This document shows, in pieces, positions 44,432 to 53,971 of a stretch of 64,000 bases of DNA (the first letter of the stretch is position 1; each line of letters opens with the position of its first letter). The position numbers were made by a program, and so were the translations under genes. The stretch spans positions 186,001-250,000 of the forward strand of contig NZ_RQFK01000028.1 in NCBI RefSeq assembly GCF_004770765.1, written 5' to 3'. Under the pieces are notes generated by a model, which saw nothing but the letters and a program-made list of their open reading frames with translations, searched no databases and was not told where the DNA came from. Origin of the DNA: Leptospira noumeaensis. Lineage in GTDB: Bacteria; Spirochaetota; Leptospiria; Leptospirales; Leptospiraceae.

Positions 44432-46654
44432 TTATTTCCAACGACTCATCCGAAGTGCATTAAAAACTACGGATATAGAACTGAGAGCCATGGCAAGCCC
44501 ACTCACCCAAGGCACAAGTAAACCGGAGGCAGCAATCGGAATCCCAAGTAAGTTGTATCCGAGTGCCCATCCAAAGTTTTGTCTAATGTTGATCACAGTA
44601 TCCTTACCGATCCGAATAAGATCCACTATCCTTTGGATGTCTCCATTCACAAGCACAACATCAGCTGTGTTAATGGCAACGTCCGATCCAGTACCCATAG
44701 CAATTCCCACATCCGCAGCCGCAAGGGCCGGTGCGTCGTTGATTCCATCACCAACCATAGCGGAATGGATTTGATTTGTTTTGAAAGTTCTGATGATTTT
44801 TGCTTTATCATCTGGACGAAGGCCTGAATGAACAGAATTGATCCCCACAAATTTTGCTACTTTTTCTGCAGAAGATAGATTATCGCCTGTTAGGAGGATT
44901 GGTTCTACACCTATTGACTTCAATTCAGAAATGGCTTTTTTTGATTCGGGTCTTAATCCATCTTCAATGCGAAAGACAAACATTCCATTTAATTTCCCTC
45001 GAATGCCCACAAAAACCAAACTTGATCCATCCTCTGTCCAAGGTTTTATGGTATTTGTGATTTCTGAACGGATATTAAAACCATTCTCCTCAACAAACTC
45101 TTGTTTACCGGCATAAAAACTGTTCCCATTTTGTTCGGATTGGATCCCACCACCAGGATATGTTTTTGTAGAAACCATATCGAGCCTTTCACTCAACAGA
45201 TTTTTTTCCTTGCCATAAGCAACAATGGCCTTTGCTAAGGGATGGTCAGAAGTTTTTTCCATTTCTATAATGTTACGTAGTGCAGAGTCAAATTCAAATT
45301 CAGATTCAATAAATCCAAACTGGGTCAGTCCTGTCACCTTGGGTTTTCCTTCGGTAAGGGTTCCCGTTTTATCAAAGGCAATCCAATTGATTTTTGCGAC
45401 GGATTCCAATGCTTCGGCACTTCGAAAGAGAACTCCTCGTTTTGCGGCCCGTCCTGTTCCAACGAGTAAAGAGATGGGTGTAGCGAGTCCCAAGGCACAG
45501 GGACAAGCAATGACTAAGATCGCGATACTTGTTTCAATGGCAGAAGTGATGATTCCTGGGCTAACAAAAAAGTACCAAACTAAAAAATCGATCAAACTGA
45601 TCGTGATCACAACAGGAACAAAATAAGCAGAAATCCGATCAGCAATCCTTTGGATGGGTGCTTTTGTACCAAGAGATTCTTCCACAGAACGAATGATATG
45701 GGAAAGTGTGGTGTCATTTCCAACTTTAGTTGCTTTCACAACGAGAGAACCACCTCCATTCACAGTCCCACCCAAGATTGGATCACCTAATGTTTTTTCC
45801 ACCGGCATACTCTCACCAGTTAACATTGATTCATCGGCAAAACTATTCCCTTCCGAAATGATCCCATCCATCGGGAACCTTTCCCCAGCTTTTACTAACA
45901 CAAGGTCACCCTGTTTTAAATATTCATTCGGAACTTCTGTCCAAATTCCATTGGAAAGGATGGATGCTTTCTCAGGACGAAGTTTGAGTAGAGCATTGAT
46001 TCCATCACTACTTTTCCCTTTGGCAAAATGTTCGATCCACTTACCACCCAAAATGAAGGTAATTAAAACGGCAGAGGTTTCAAAATACAGATCCTTTCCG
46101 AACACACTGTATCCATAAGCAGCACTTGTTCCTATCACAACAAGGACATCCATATTCGCCGATCCATTCCTTAAGGCACGATAAGCCGACTGATAAAAAG
46201 GGAATCCAATTAAAAATTGAACAGGAAAGGCAATCAACATTTGAACATACCGATCCATCAAAAAATGAGGCATAGGCATAAAACTTAAAAAACTAAAATG
46301 TGTGACCATCCCGTAAAACAAAGGTAAGGAGAAAAAAGCAGAAAGCAGGAACCGAATTTTTAAATTCCGAATTTGGTCTTTTTGTTTTTTTTCTGTTTCT
46401 GATTGTTTACCTGCATCATGAACCAGTGCAGAATACCCTAGAGACTCTACTTTTTCTAAAAGCGAATTTACGCTGACCGAATCATCAGTTCGTAAAAAAA
46501 CAGACTCCCTTGCAAAATTGACTCGAACATCCGTTACACCTTCCATTTTGGAAAGGCCCTTCTCTATCCGAAGGGCACAATTGGCACAGGTCATACCAAA
46601 AAGATCTAATGTTTGTTCTGTGGTTTTATTCAAGGTTTCCAAGGGAATATCCAT
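44432..46654 (-). CDS. copA: Copper-exporting P1B-type ATPase
   Basis: A protein of about 740 residues. An N-terminal heavy-metal-binding domain has MTCANC (Cys23, Cys26). About eight membrane helices follow, with the transport motif CPCALGLATP, phosphorylation site DKTGTLTEG, and nucleotide and Mg2+ motifs HPLAKAIV and GDGINDAPAL. It pumps Cu(I) from the cytoplasm to the periplasm. ATG 46654 is favoured, although a GTG at 46660 is possible. It overlaps the copZ-like gene by about 29 bp and is controlled by the operator at 47293-47313. Confidence 0.95.
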   Translation of the reverse strand: MDIPLETLNKTTEQTLDLFGMTCANCALRIEKGLSKMEGVTDVRVNFARESVFLRTDDSVSVNSLLEKVESLGYSALVHDAGKQSETEKKQKDQIRNLKIRFLLSAFFSLPLFYGMVTHFSFLSFMPMPHFLMDRYVQMLIAFPVQFLIGFPFYQSAYRALRNGSANMDVLVVIGTSAAYGYSVFGKDLYFETSAVLITFILGGKWIEHFAKGKSSDGINALLKLRPEKASILSNGIWTEVPNEYLKQGDLVLVKAGERFPMDGIISEGNSFADESMLTGESMPVEKTLGDPILGGTVNGGGSLVVKATKVGNDTTLSHIIRSVEESLGTKAPIQRIADRISAYFVPVVITISLIDFLVWYFFVSPGIITSAIETSIAILVIACPCALGLATPISLLVGTGRAAKRGVLFRSAEALESVAKINWIAFDKTGTLTEGKPKVTGLTQFGFIESEFEFDSALRNIIEMEKTSDHPLAKAIVAYGKEKNLLSERLDMVSTKTYPGGGIQSEQNGNSFYAGKQEFVEENGFNIRSEITNTIKPWTEDGSSLVFVGIRGKLNGMFVFRIEDGLRPESKKAISELKSIGVEPILLTGDNLSSAEKVAKFVGINSVHSGLRPDDKAKIIRTFKTNQIHSAMVGDGINDAPALAAADVGIAMGTGSDVAINTADVVLVNGDIQRIVDLIRIGKDTVINIRQNFGWALGYNLLGIPIAASGLLVPWVSGLAMALSSISVVFNALRMSRWK

Positions 46655-46829
46655 CCTCACCTAACCTCTCCCTCAGTGCATTAAGCTCTGAGTCGCTTAA
46701 GGTTTCATTTACTGATACAATTTGTTCTTCTACATTGGCTGTGGCTTTCTTTCCATTTTCAGCAAAAACTTTTTCTACAGTTTTTTTACAATGCCCACAA
46801 GTCATTCCTCCAATTTTATAATTAACCAT
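46626..46829 (-). CDS. copZ: CopZ-like copper chaperone
   Basis: A 67-residue heavy-metal-associated domain protein: GGMTCGHCKKTVEKVF holds the Cu(I)-binding Cys11-x-x-Cys14, and the remaining strands fit the ferredoxin-like fold. It probably hands Cu(I) to CopA, whose gene overlaps its end, and to the CueR-like regulator. It overlaps the upstream periplasmic protein gene by 8 bp, so the three genes are tightly coupled. Confidence 0.92.
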   Translation of the reverse strand: MVNYKIGGMTCGHCKKTVEKVFAENGKKATANVEEQIVSVNETLSDSELNALRERLGEDGYSLGNLE

Positions 46830-47259
46830 GATGATGAAGCTCCTTTTTTTCCTCTTTCATACCAGATAACGGAAGTTTGTGTTTCACATCCGCGCCTTTT
46901 TGAAAATTCCATTCGGGAGAAAGGATCAATTCTCCTTCGTTCACAGAACTCCCCTTAGGAATTTCACAATAAAAATGATCGGGATGATTTGTACATTTCA
47001 AAGGAAATTCCTTACCTTTCGATACAACCTTACCACGTAACTTCGAATTTTTGGAAGTAGGATTTTCAAAATTTATATCAAGTAGATACACTTTAAATCC
47101 CAAATTTTGGAAAGGAAGCACTTCCGTATGAAATGCTCCAGGCATAGAAATCAATCCACCATGGGGGCCTGGTTTATTTTCTCCATGTGCTGCCATTTGC
47201 TGTGAACTGAGTAATGTTAGAAAAATTGTTAGTTTTATTAAATTTTTTGCTAGTTTCAT
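46822..47259 (-). CDS. Periplasmic His-rich copper-operon protein
   Basis: A protein of about 145 residues. A ribosome site AAAGGAG lies 5-6 nt before the ATG at 47259, which decides the start. The signal peptide (LIKLTIFLTLLSSQQMAAHG) is followed by a mature part starting GPHGGLISMPGAFHTE and ending in a His cluster (KKELHHHG), with Cys in FPLKCTNHPDHFYCE. These groups would suit Cu or other soft-metal binding in the periplasm. The name of its family is not known to me; the role in copper handling is inferred from the operon. Confidence 0.75.
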   Translation of the reverse strand: MKLAKNLIKLTIFLTLLSSQQMAAHGENKPGPHGGLISMPGAFHTEVLPFQNLGFKVYLLDINFENPTSKNSKLRGKVVSKGKEFPLKCTNHPDHFYCEIPKGSSVNEGELILSPEWNFQKGADVKHKLPLSGMKEEKKELHHHG

Positions 47260-47285
47260 GGTAACTCCTTTGTTAACATAAAACC

Positions 47286-47316
47286 AGTCTATACCTTCCA
47301 ACTATTGGAAGGTCAA
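47286..47316 (-). promoter_or_regulatory. CueR-type promoter-operator of the copper operon
   Basis: A perfect palindrome at 47293-47313 has arms ACCTTCCAA and TTGGAAGGT around CTA. It matches the ACCTTCC-N7-GGAAGGT operator bound by CueR/HmrR. On the minus strand TTGACC (-35, 47316-47311) and TAGACT (-10, 47291-47286) are separated by 19 bp, the long spacer typical of MerR-family control. It lies between the copper operon and its divergent regulator gene. Confidence 0.92.
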
Positions 47317-47368
47317 TGGCCGATTCCAAATTTTTTTGCTATATTTCTAATTTTTTTTGGAGTGAAAA

Positions 47369-47770
47369 ATGAACATTGGTGAACTTTCGAAGGAAACAGG
47401 CGTCAGCGCCAAGCTCATCCGTCATTATGAAGGAATTGGTCTCATCGCAGAAGCTGGAAGAACAGAAAATGGATACCGGGTTTATAGTTCCGATGATATC
47501 CACTACTTACGTTTTATCAAAAGATCCAGAGAACTTGGGTTTCCATTGGATGATATCAAAAGTTTACTTGGGCTTTGGAAAAACAAATCACGAAGTAGCA
47601 AACAAGTAAAACTGCTCGCAGAAAAACACTTAAACGAACTAGACATTAAACTAAAACAATTAAAAGATATGTCGGACACTCTCAAAAATCTTGTGAAACA
47701 TTGTCATGGGGATCATAGGCCGGACTGTCCCATTCTCAAAAATTTAGAACAAAGTGGATCCATTAGCTGA
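47369..47770 (+). CDS. cueR: CueR-like Cu(I)-responsive MerR regulator
   Basis: A 133-residue MerR-family protein. The N-terminal helix-turn-helix is NIGELSKETGVSAKLIRHYE with RTENGYRVY; a dimerisation coiled coil follows. The metal-binding loop has Cys112 and Cys120 (HCHGDHRPDCPIL), the same positions as in E. coli CueR, which defines a Cu(I)/Ag(I)/Au(I) sensor. GGAG lies 7 nt before the ATG. It should twist the 19-bp-spaced promoter facing it and activate the copper operon. Confidence 0.92.
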   Translation: MNIGELSKETGVSAKLIRHYEGIGLIAEAGRTENGYRVYSSDDIHYLRFIKRSRELGFPLDDIKSLLGLWKNKSRSSKQVKLLAEKHLNELDIKLKQLKDMSDTLKNLVKHCHGDHRPDCPILKNLEQSGSIS

Positions 47771-47781
47771 TAAAAATAATC

Positions 47782-48891
47782 CTATTGTAAATCTTTCTTT
47801 AGAATTTCAGCGATAAGCCTTGTGGCTACTTCATTTAAGTGAATGTCGCCATTTTGTAATAAGTCGGTGCGATACCTCATCCATTTTCGTAAATCGATTA
47901 GTGGAATATGATTTTCCTGTGTTAGTTGGATTAAATCGAGAACCAATTCGGAATCTGATTCCAACCATTTCGGATTCATTTTAAATCCAATGTTTTCGTA
48001 AACATCATAACGAGTTCTATCAAACTCAACTTCCAAAGGAATGTAGACAACTCTTAGATGTTTACCATCCTTTTCAATTTTATCTTTCAATCGAAAGAAT
48101 ACCTGTTTCCACCTTTCAAAATCTTTTTTAGCAAATGTTTTTGTATCAAGAGAACTTGAAAGATAAGAAGGACTAATTTGAAACAATGTTTTTATTGGAA
48201 GAAAATCAATCACTTCCTCTTGTTTAGCCTTTGTATCCGGAGCAATATAAGGGAGTTTCGATACCCGTTCCAGTTCTTCTTCCATTCGTTTTTGTATCGA
48301 TTCGAAATAAATTCCTTTTAAATACAAACGACTGGATTCAGGAAAAAAAAATGCAACTATATGGAAGTACCATTTTTGATGATTCACAAAATGTAAATAG
48401 TCAGGGGTGTCCCCTGTTTCATAAATATCATTTCCATAAACAAACAAATATACATCTTTTGATGGGAAAGAAGGACTAACCTTCTCGTACATAGAAAATT
48501 CATTTTCCAAAGTGAACCCGGGAATACTTACATTGACCCAATGACAGTTCGTTTCTCGATTTAAAATTTCGGGGAAACTATCTTTTTTAAATATCCCAGA
48601 ACCAAAGGTTTGAGAATCACCTAATAACAAATAGGAGCATGTAATATTTGTTTTTAAAGTACCAATGCGAAAACCAAATTCATTGATTTCAGCAAATTCT
48701 CTTTCCCCTTGCCGGAAAAAAGGAATCTTTTGATTTACCGGAAAATAGTAATGACCATACGAAAAATTGAATAACCCAGCCAAATCGATGAGCCTGCAAA
48801 AGGAAAGTAAAACAGAAAAGATAAGTAAGGTATATAAACCAAATTTTATAGGTTTGGGTAAGATTGTAGTTTGTTCTTTATCTTTTTTCAT
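47782..48891 (-). CDS. SGNH-hydrolase-like membrane-anchored protein
   Basis: A 369-residue protein with one N-terminal membrane span (LYTLLIFSVLLSFCRLIDL) and a long extracytoplasmic domain. LLLGDSQTFGSG contains the SGNH nucleophile Ser93 and the C-terminal LQNGDIHLNEVA contains a Asp/His pair in the position of the catalytic D-x-x-H. Middle blocks are less typical but VYGNDIYE gives the Asn block. It may deacetylate or modify a polysaccharide. It is divergent from a glycosyltransferase candidate with a 47-bp gap, which supports a polysaccharide role. Confidence 0.7.
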   Translation of the reverse strand: MKKDKEQTTILPKPIKFGLYTLLIFSVLLSFCRLIDLAGLFNFSYGHYYFPVNQKIPFFRQGEREFAEINEFGFRIGTLKTNITCSYLLLGDSQTFGSGIFKKDSFPEILNRETNCHWVNVSIPGFTLENEFSMYEKVSPSFPSKDVYLFVYGNDIYETGDTPDYLHFVNHQKWYFHIVAFFFPESSRLYLKGIYFESIQKRMEEELERVSKLPYIAPDTKAKQEEVIDFLPIKTLFQISPSYLSSSLDTKTFAKKDFERWKQVFFRLKDKIEKDGKHLRVVYIPLEVEFDRTRYDVYENIGFKMNPKWLESDSELVLDLIQLTQENHIPLIDLRKWMRYRTDLLQNGDIHLNEVATRLIAEILKKDLQ

Positions 48892-48938
48892 TGCAGATCT
48901 TAGGAATTCCGAAAGAATATACCTGTTTTCGATTTCTT

Positions 48939-50345
48939 ATGAAACAATCAAAAAAAGCAATAGGTTTCTTCTTTAGTTTGGCAATTTTGGCTTTTGGTTT
49001 TTTGTTATTTTTTACAAAACAAATAGAACCTTTCTCTGATTTTGCGTTAATAGAGTGGCAGATAAAACTTGCAAACCAGGGAATCTTCCATCTTCCTTAT
49101 CAAAATCATTTGTTAGATCCGAACTTTCATTTATTCCCCTTCCCCTCTCTATTTTTTCATTTTCACAATGGTTTTGCCTATTCCACATTTCCGAATTTAT
49201 ATCCCATTTTATTTTCTCCGATTTACGGAAGTTTTGGCCTTACAGGAATCAAAGCCGCACAATTTGTTCTATTTTTCTTTTCCATCTATCTTTTTTATCA
49301 AATCAATAAAAATGCAATCTCCGCAATACTTCTGTTATCTGGTTCAACAATTTTCATCTATATTTTTCTAATCCATGAAACCATTTTATTTTTCTTTCTA
49401 GAAGTTTTGATTTTGTATCTCTATCACAATCGGCGAACGGGTTTGTCTGGATTTTTGTCTCTGTGTTTGGTTTGGATGCGACCAGAAATGATTTTTTCTG
49501 TCGCCTTTCTTCCATTTTGTTTTTCAGAAAAACAAAACTGGAAAAGATATTTGTTAGCTTTTTTGATTACAGGAATTGTTTTCTCTATAGTAAATCAATT
49601 TACCTTTGGGACTTTCGTTCCAATCCGCTTTTTTAAAAGACCTGAATACCAATTCCGGCCTGAAATCGCTTTCTATTTGTTCAAAATTACTTTAGAGCAG
49701 ATTCCTATTTTCTTTCTCTTCATCATATACTTAGTAAAGTTTTTTAAAAAAAAGGAATGGTTTTATCGAAACATATCGTTACTAACAATCACAATAATCA
49801 TTCTACTCATTTCACCAAACACGGGAGGACACAATACACCTCGATATTTATTCGGACTCATTCCACTTTATATTTTGTTACTCCGAATGAACACAAACAT
49901 AGAAAACAAAATTTCAAAACGATGGCTACTACTCTGTTTGACACTTTCTATTTATAGTTTAGTAACTCTTTGGAACCAAACCAAGGAATTGAAAAAAATT
50001 TCAAAATTCCAGACCAATACCTTAGAAGAATTATCGAAAATTGAAGATCAAATTCTTGTTTTTAATAACTCCGACTTTGCTTTTGTAGCTTTACCCCTCC
50101 TGGATAGAAAAAAAAATCTTTTGTTGTTACAAAACCAAAATCATAGAGAAAACCTCATCACAATTCTAAATGCAAAAAATGCCAGTTCCTTTACTTTTTT
50201 GGAACTCCCTCCTTCTCCCATTCCCATAGGTGAAACCTTAAAGTTACCTGGCTGTAACAAAGATTGTGAATTTCGAACCATTGAAACAAAGACCTTACCC
50301 AATGCCCTACTCCCCATTACAGCAACCAGATACAAACGAATGTAA
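48939..50345 (+). CDS. Multi-span membrane glycosyltransferase candidate
   Basis: A protein of about 468 residues from the ATG at 48939, with about ten hydrophobic helices and long aromatic-rich loops. The first extracytoplasmic loop has EPFSDFALIEWQIKLANQG, in which the early Asp/Glu residues resemble the GT-C or ArnT/PMT acidic site, and PRYLFGLIPL in the middle is typical of such enzymes. No named family motif is certain; the leptospiral LA_3751/LA_3752-like group is a plausible relative. It probably moves sugars from lipid carriers. An upstream ATG-like start (48891) would overlap the divergent gene. Confidence 0.55.
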   Translation: MKQSKKAIGFFFSLAILAFGFLLFFTKQIEPFSDFALIEWQIKLANQGIFHLPYQNHLLDPNFHLFPFPSLFFHFHNGFAYSTFPNLYPILFSPIYGSFGLTGIKAAQFVLFFFSIYLFYQINKNAISAILLLSGSTIFIYIFLIHETILFFFLEVLILYLYHNRRTGLSGFLSLCLVWMRPEMIFSVAFLPFCFSEKQNWKRYLLAFLITGIVFSIVNQFTFGTFVPIRFFKRPEYQFRPEIAFYLFKITLEQIPIFFLFIIYLVKFFKKKEWFYRNISLLTITIIILLISPNTGGHNTPRYLFGLIPLYILLLRMNTNIENKISKRWLLLCLTLSIYSLVTLWNQTKELKKISKFQTNTLEELSKIEDQILVFNNSDFAFVALPLLDRKKNLLLLQNQNHRENLITILNAKNASSFTFLELPPSPIPIGETLKLPGCNKDCEFRTIETKTLPNALLPITATRYKRM

Positions 50346-50422
50346 ATTTAAACTCATAAGAAAGATATTTCTAAAATGATTTTCTCCTTGGATTTCTTTT
50401 GCTATTTGTTTGAATTCGACAT

Positions 50423-51334
50423 ATGAGCTCAAAACAATGTCCAAGCTGCGGTAGTACAAATATTTACCAAGAGTCTGCAACCATTTATCGGTGTGGGGAT
50501 TGTTTTGATCGTTTGCCGACAGGAAGTACAGTGGAACTTCCGCCACCAAAGATTTACGGAACCTCCAAACAAAATTCACAGTCAGGATCTTTGGGTAACT
50601 GGAAAAATTTAATGACAGGAATTGTCGTCGCTTGGCTTGTGTTAGGTTCTTCAGTTTTCACATTTTTCAAGAATATGAATTCAGGATCTAGTTTTATACA
50701 AGAAGAAAATGTTAACATTCAAATGGATCCCAATTTGGAATCGATTGAAATCATCCCAGAAGGAGATTTCCAATTTACCACTGCTCTGCCCGACATCATC
50801 GGCAATGTTTATGTTGTAGGAAAGTTTACTAACAAAAGCGGACAGAATTTACTGATGCCAAAATTTTTTGTAGATTTGCAAGATAAAGATGGGCTCAGTT
50901 TAGCATCTGGACTTAGTTATTCAGAAAAAAATATAGTCTCCGATGGAGATTCTGTAAGTTTTCAAGTATTAATCGAAAATGCACCTAACTATGACCACTA
51001 CGATATTTCAGTGACAGCAACTACGATACCGGAAAATAACAACAAACAAGAACTTACTTTAAAACAAATTGATTTCAAACGAAATCAGTATAAAGAAATT
51101 GTACTTTTTGGAAAAATTCAAAACCGAAGTAATAAAATAGCCAATTCCACAAGAATCACTTGTTTACTTTTAGATAAAAAAAATCAATCAATTGATTATG
51201 AATCGGTGAGTATAGAAAAAGAGGATTTTTTACCAAAAGAATCACAAAATTTTCAAATCATATTTTCCAGAGCCAAACAAATTCCTAACTCTTATTATTG
51301 TGAAACAAACTCAAGTATGAAAAACAATGAGTGA
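50423..51334 (+). CDS. Zinc-ribbon membrane protein of unknown function
   Basis: A 303-residue protein. The N-terminal zinc ribbon is KQCPSCGSTN with YRCGDCFDR (four Cys). A membrane span (ILTGIVVAWLVLGSSVFTFF-like, near residues 70-90) leads to a beta-rich extracytoplasmic region of about 210 residues resembling an FxLYD-type or Ig-like pair (VYVVGKFTNKSGQNLL, VLFGKIQNRSNK). Each half begins with a similar G(K/N)-x-x-N-K-S pattern, suggesting an internal duplication. Function is unknown; it ends just before the convergent gene at 51347. Confidence 0.65.
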   Translation: MSSKQCPSCGSTNIYQESATIYRCGDCFDRLPTGSTVELPPPKIYGTSKQNSQSGSLGNWKNLMTGIVVAWLVLGSSVFTFFKNMNSGSSFIQEENVNIQMDPNLESIEIIPEGDFQFTTALPDIIGNVYVVGKFTNKSGQNLLMPKFFVDLQDKDGLSLASGLSYSEKNIVSDGDSVSFQVLIENAPNYDHYDISVTATTIPENNNKQELTLKQIDFKRNQYKEIVLFGKIQNRSNKIANSTRITCLLLDKKNQSIDYESVSIEKEDFLPKESQNFQIIFSRAKQIPNSYYCETNSSMKNNE

Positions 51335-51346
51335 AATGCGCGGAGA

Positions 51347-51652
51347 TTAGTCCCAGTGTTTATGTAGGACTTTATAAAAATTATCAATGGATTTGTCTAA
51401 GTTATGGGAGCGCCAATATGGATTTGCTTCGAGAGCATCTTGGACAGATTTGACGACTCCTCTTGTAAAACTCGTCCTATCAATTTTTGATCCCTTTTCC
51501 AATTTTTCAAAATTTGTATTCCTAACGGAAAGTTCTTTTTTGATAGCTGATGAAATGACAATTACTGCATCTTCTGCTGTTAGTCGATGTTCCATCACGA
51601 GTAACTCTGCAGCTTCTTTGATTAAAGTTAATTGTCGATTGCTGACTGCCAT
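51347..51652 (-). CDS. Unknown 101-residue protein
   Basis: A small soluble helical protein without signal peptide or Cys. Several basic residues occur in the middle (KIDRTSFTRGVVKS). I do not recognise a family. It lies on the minus strand 12 bp after the convergent zinc-ribbon gene and divergent from the STAS gene at 51765. A strong Shine-Dalgarno sequence is missing. Confidence 0.5.
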   Translation of the reverse strand: MAVSNRQLTLIKEAAELLVMEHRLTAEDAVIVISSAIKKELSVRNTNFEKLEKGSKIDRTSFTRGVVKSVQDALEANPYWRSHNLDKSIDNFYKVLHKHWD

Positions 51653-51764
51653 AGGGAATCACACAACTCCATCACAAAGAGAAATGAAAAACAATTCAGA
51701 AACGAGAAATCCATTTGGAAAAATTCTTTCAAAATTTCCAATCAAATAAAAATAGTTTTAAACC

Positions 51765-52049
51765 TTGGCTATTGTAATCGAAATCAAGAACAATGATCTT
51801 TCTTTTGACGGACTCAGCGGATTCCGGGAAAGAATTATGTCTGCTATCAAAAATGCGAAAGAAGATGTGGTTTTGGATCTTTCGGAGATCAGTATGTCCT
51901 TAGACAGCGCCACGATCGGAGAATTGATGAAGTTTCATTCGGCTTTGGAAGCAAGAAATCTCCAATTACAAATCCAGGGTGTCAACAAACTCATCCGCAC
52001 TGTATTTCGCCTCAATAAGCTGGATACGATCCTTCATTTAATTGATTAG
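51765..52049 (+). CDS. STAS-domain protein (anti-anti-sigma type)
   Basis: A 94-residue STAS domain beginning at TTG 51765, the only in-frame start that keeps the first strand (AIVIEIKNN). The signature is VVLDLSEISMSLDSATIG, where the Ser before Ala-Thr-Ile-Gly matches the phosphorylatable position. It is the second STAS gene in the window. The 485-residue histidine kinase that follows is on the opposite strand (its gene ends at 52108), so a functional link is only possible. Confidence 0.75.
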   Translation: MAIVIEIKNNDLSFDGLSGFRERIMSAIKNAKEDVVLDLSEISMSLDSATIGELMKFHSALEARNLQLQIQGVNKLIRTVFRLNKLDTILHLID

Positions 52050-52107
52050 TATGCGGAAGAGTACGAATGTTCCCGATTCGGAAACAGGAAAGATCCAATA
52101 GAAAAAC

Positions 52108-53565
52108 TTATTTGTTGGGAAAAAGTAACTCAAACTGAATCTTGTGCCCAGGGGTTACCTTTACTTTTCCTTTCAGCTGCAAAACCAGTAAATTCAGCAG
52201 TTTGATTCCAAACCCAGCATCGGAATTTTCCAGAGAAAATGTTTCTGGCAAAGGTTCCCCATTGTCTGTATAAATAAATAGAATTTGATCCTCTAGTTTT
52301 TGAATCAGAACTTCAATATTTCCTGAATCCACCGAGCGAAAGGAATGTTTCACTGAATTACAAATAAGTTCGTTCAAAATAATTCCGACATTGTTAGCAA
52401 TATCCGGTTTCACAACAATCGTCAAAGGAGAAACAAATTCAAAATTAATGATTTTTGGATATGTAGTTAAAATTTCCCGAACCAAATTAGGAATGTAATC
52501 TTTGAAATCAATTGTATTCGGATTTTGTGACCTGTACAAACGATCATACAAAGCCATCATACTTCTCAATCGACCGGCAGCTTCATCAAACTGTTCTTTC
52601 AAATGATCATCATTTGAAAAGTTAGCTTGCATCTTCAGAAGGCTATAAACAGAGAATAAATTATTTTTGATTCGGTGGTGCACTTCTTGTAAAAGTAATT
52701 CCTTTTCCTGCAGCAACTGAGAAACTTTTTCTTCCGATTCAATGGTACGAGTGATTAAAGTATGTAAGGCAAAAAAACGATTGATACTGCCGTCAATAGC
52801 ACGTAAAGGAACAATGGTAGCGCTTACCCAATAAATAGATCCAGTTTTCGTTTTGTTTCTAATGTCACCTTTCCAAACATAACCATTTTGTATCATATGA
52901 TACATACGATCAAAAAACTCGGGAGAATGGAATCCCGAGTTCAACAAACGATGGTTATTTCCTATAAGCTCTTCCCTCGTATACATTGAAATTTCACAGA
53001 ATCTGTCGTTCACATAAGAAATTTGTCCATTTTTATCGGTTATTGCAATGATTGCATGTTCATCAAAAGCATGTTTCAATTGTGAAAACTCAAACTGAGA
53101 CATTTTTAATTCAAAAAAATTCTTTTGATGAAGATCCGCAGGTTTCGGCTGTAAATCAGTAGAACTGGAGTTTGGAACTACGACGTTTCTATGAAGTTCA
53201 AAGTCTTTTCTAAGTTCTTCCGTAATGTCACGAGCAATGACAATGATCCTTCTATTTCCATTGGAATCTGGTTGTAATTTTCCTCTGCATTCAAAGGTTA
53301 AAAAATGTCCGTTTTTATGAGCGATCCGCCAAATTCCCGTGGTTTCCGATCCAGGCATCTGTAAATGAGAGATTTTTTCACGAACCTCCCTTTGATCCTC
53401 TGGATGAAAAAAATCATCTACCGAACGACCAAGGATTTCATGCCACTCGTAACCTAACCTATGTTTATGGAACGAATTTGCGTAACTAATTTTTTCTAAT
53501 GCATCCAACTCACAGACTAAATCAGGAATGTTTGAAAGTAAATCGTTGTAATTTGTTTGAAACAT
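52108..53565 (-). CDS. PAS-domain sensor histidine kinase, HisKA_2 type
   Basis: A 485-residue soluble kinase: PAS domain 1 (about 5-120), PAS domain 2 with a PAC segment (about 165-280, FCEISMYTREELIGNNHRLL), a HisKA_2-type phosphoacceptor EVHHRIKNNLFSVYSLLK (His near 296) and a HATPase_c domain with NELICNSVKHSF (N-box) and DAGFGIKLL (G2). The HisKA_2/LytS group often works with single-domain or non-DNA-binding regulators. No receiver is adjacent. No membrane segments are seen, so it senses a cytoplasmic signal. Confidence 0.88.
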   Translation of the reverse strand: MFQTNYNDLLSNIPDLVCELDALEKISYANSFHKHRLGYEWHEILGRSVDDFFHPEDQREVREKISHLQMPGSETTGIWRIAHKNGHFLTFECRGKLQPDSNGNRRIIVIARDITEELRKDFELHRNVVVPNSSSTDLQPKPADLHQKNFFELKMSQFEFSQLKHAFDEHAIIAITDKNGQISYVNDRFCEISMYTREELIGNNHRLLNSGFHSPEFFDRMYHMIQNGYVWKGDIRNKTKTGSIYWVSATIVPLRAIDGSINRFFALHTLITRTIESEEKVSQLLQEKELLLQEVHHRIKNNLFSVYSLLKMQANFSNDDHLKEQFDEAAGRLRSMMALYDRLYRSQNPNTIDFKDYIPNLVREILTTYPKIINFEFVSPLTIVVKPDIANNVGIILNELICNSVKHSFRSVDSGNIEVLIQKLEDQILFIYTDNGEPLPETFSLENSDAGFGIKLLNLLVLQLKGKVKVTPGHKIQFELLFPNK

Positions 53566-53971
53566 AGATTTGAATCTAACTAATCCGCAATTGACTCCAT
53601 ACCTGGACTTTGGTACAGGATTATCATTCCATTAGAAATAGTCTATAAAATTAAAATAAACAAACTTGTTGAATCAATTGAATCCAATCTCTGCTTTTAA
53701 AATGTTGGAATGATTCTAAGGAGATTTGGAAATCTTTTTTCTTCTAAAATTTGTAGCAAAAGAGAAGAAAGACAACATAACAGTCGTAAGTTAATAGAGG
53801 GATGAGTTTCAGAAGCAATGTGAAATAAAATCAAACATAACTGTCATTCGCTAATTGTTATTCCCTTGGTAAGAATAAAGAATAAACCTCTGGATGATTG
53901 GTGTATCTGAATCGAATTTACATTTAATTATTAGAGAAGGATAATCCAATCAAACGGTTTTTAAATCTGGA
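53566..53971. other. 406-bp gap between the kinase and a secreted-protein gene
   Basis: An AT-rich stretch with no plausible gene, tRNA or strong hairpin. It holds the promoter of the kinase gene and the 3' region of the gene at 53972. A loose pair of ACATAAC-type sequences occurs near 53776 and 53839; nothing firm supports a function. Confidence 0.5.

Noticed and set aside
53566..53971. Possible small RNA or gene in the 406-bp gap
   Set aside because: No convincing promoter-terminator pair, hairpin or frame could be found by eye.
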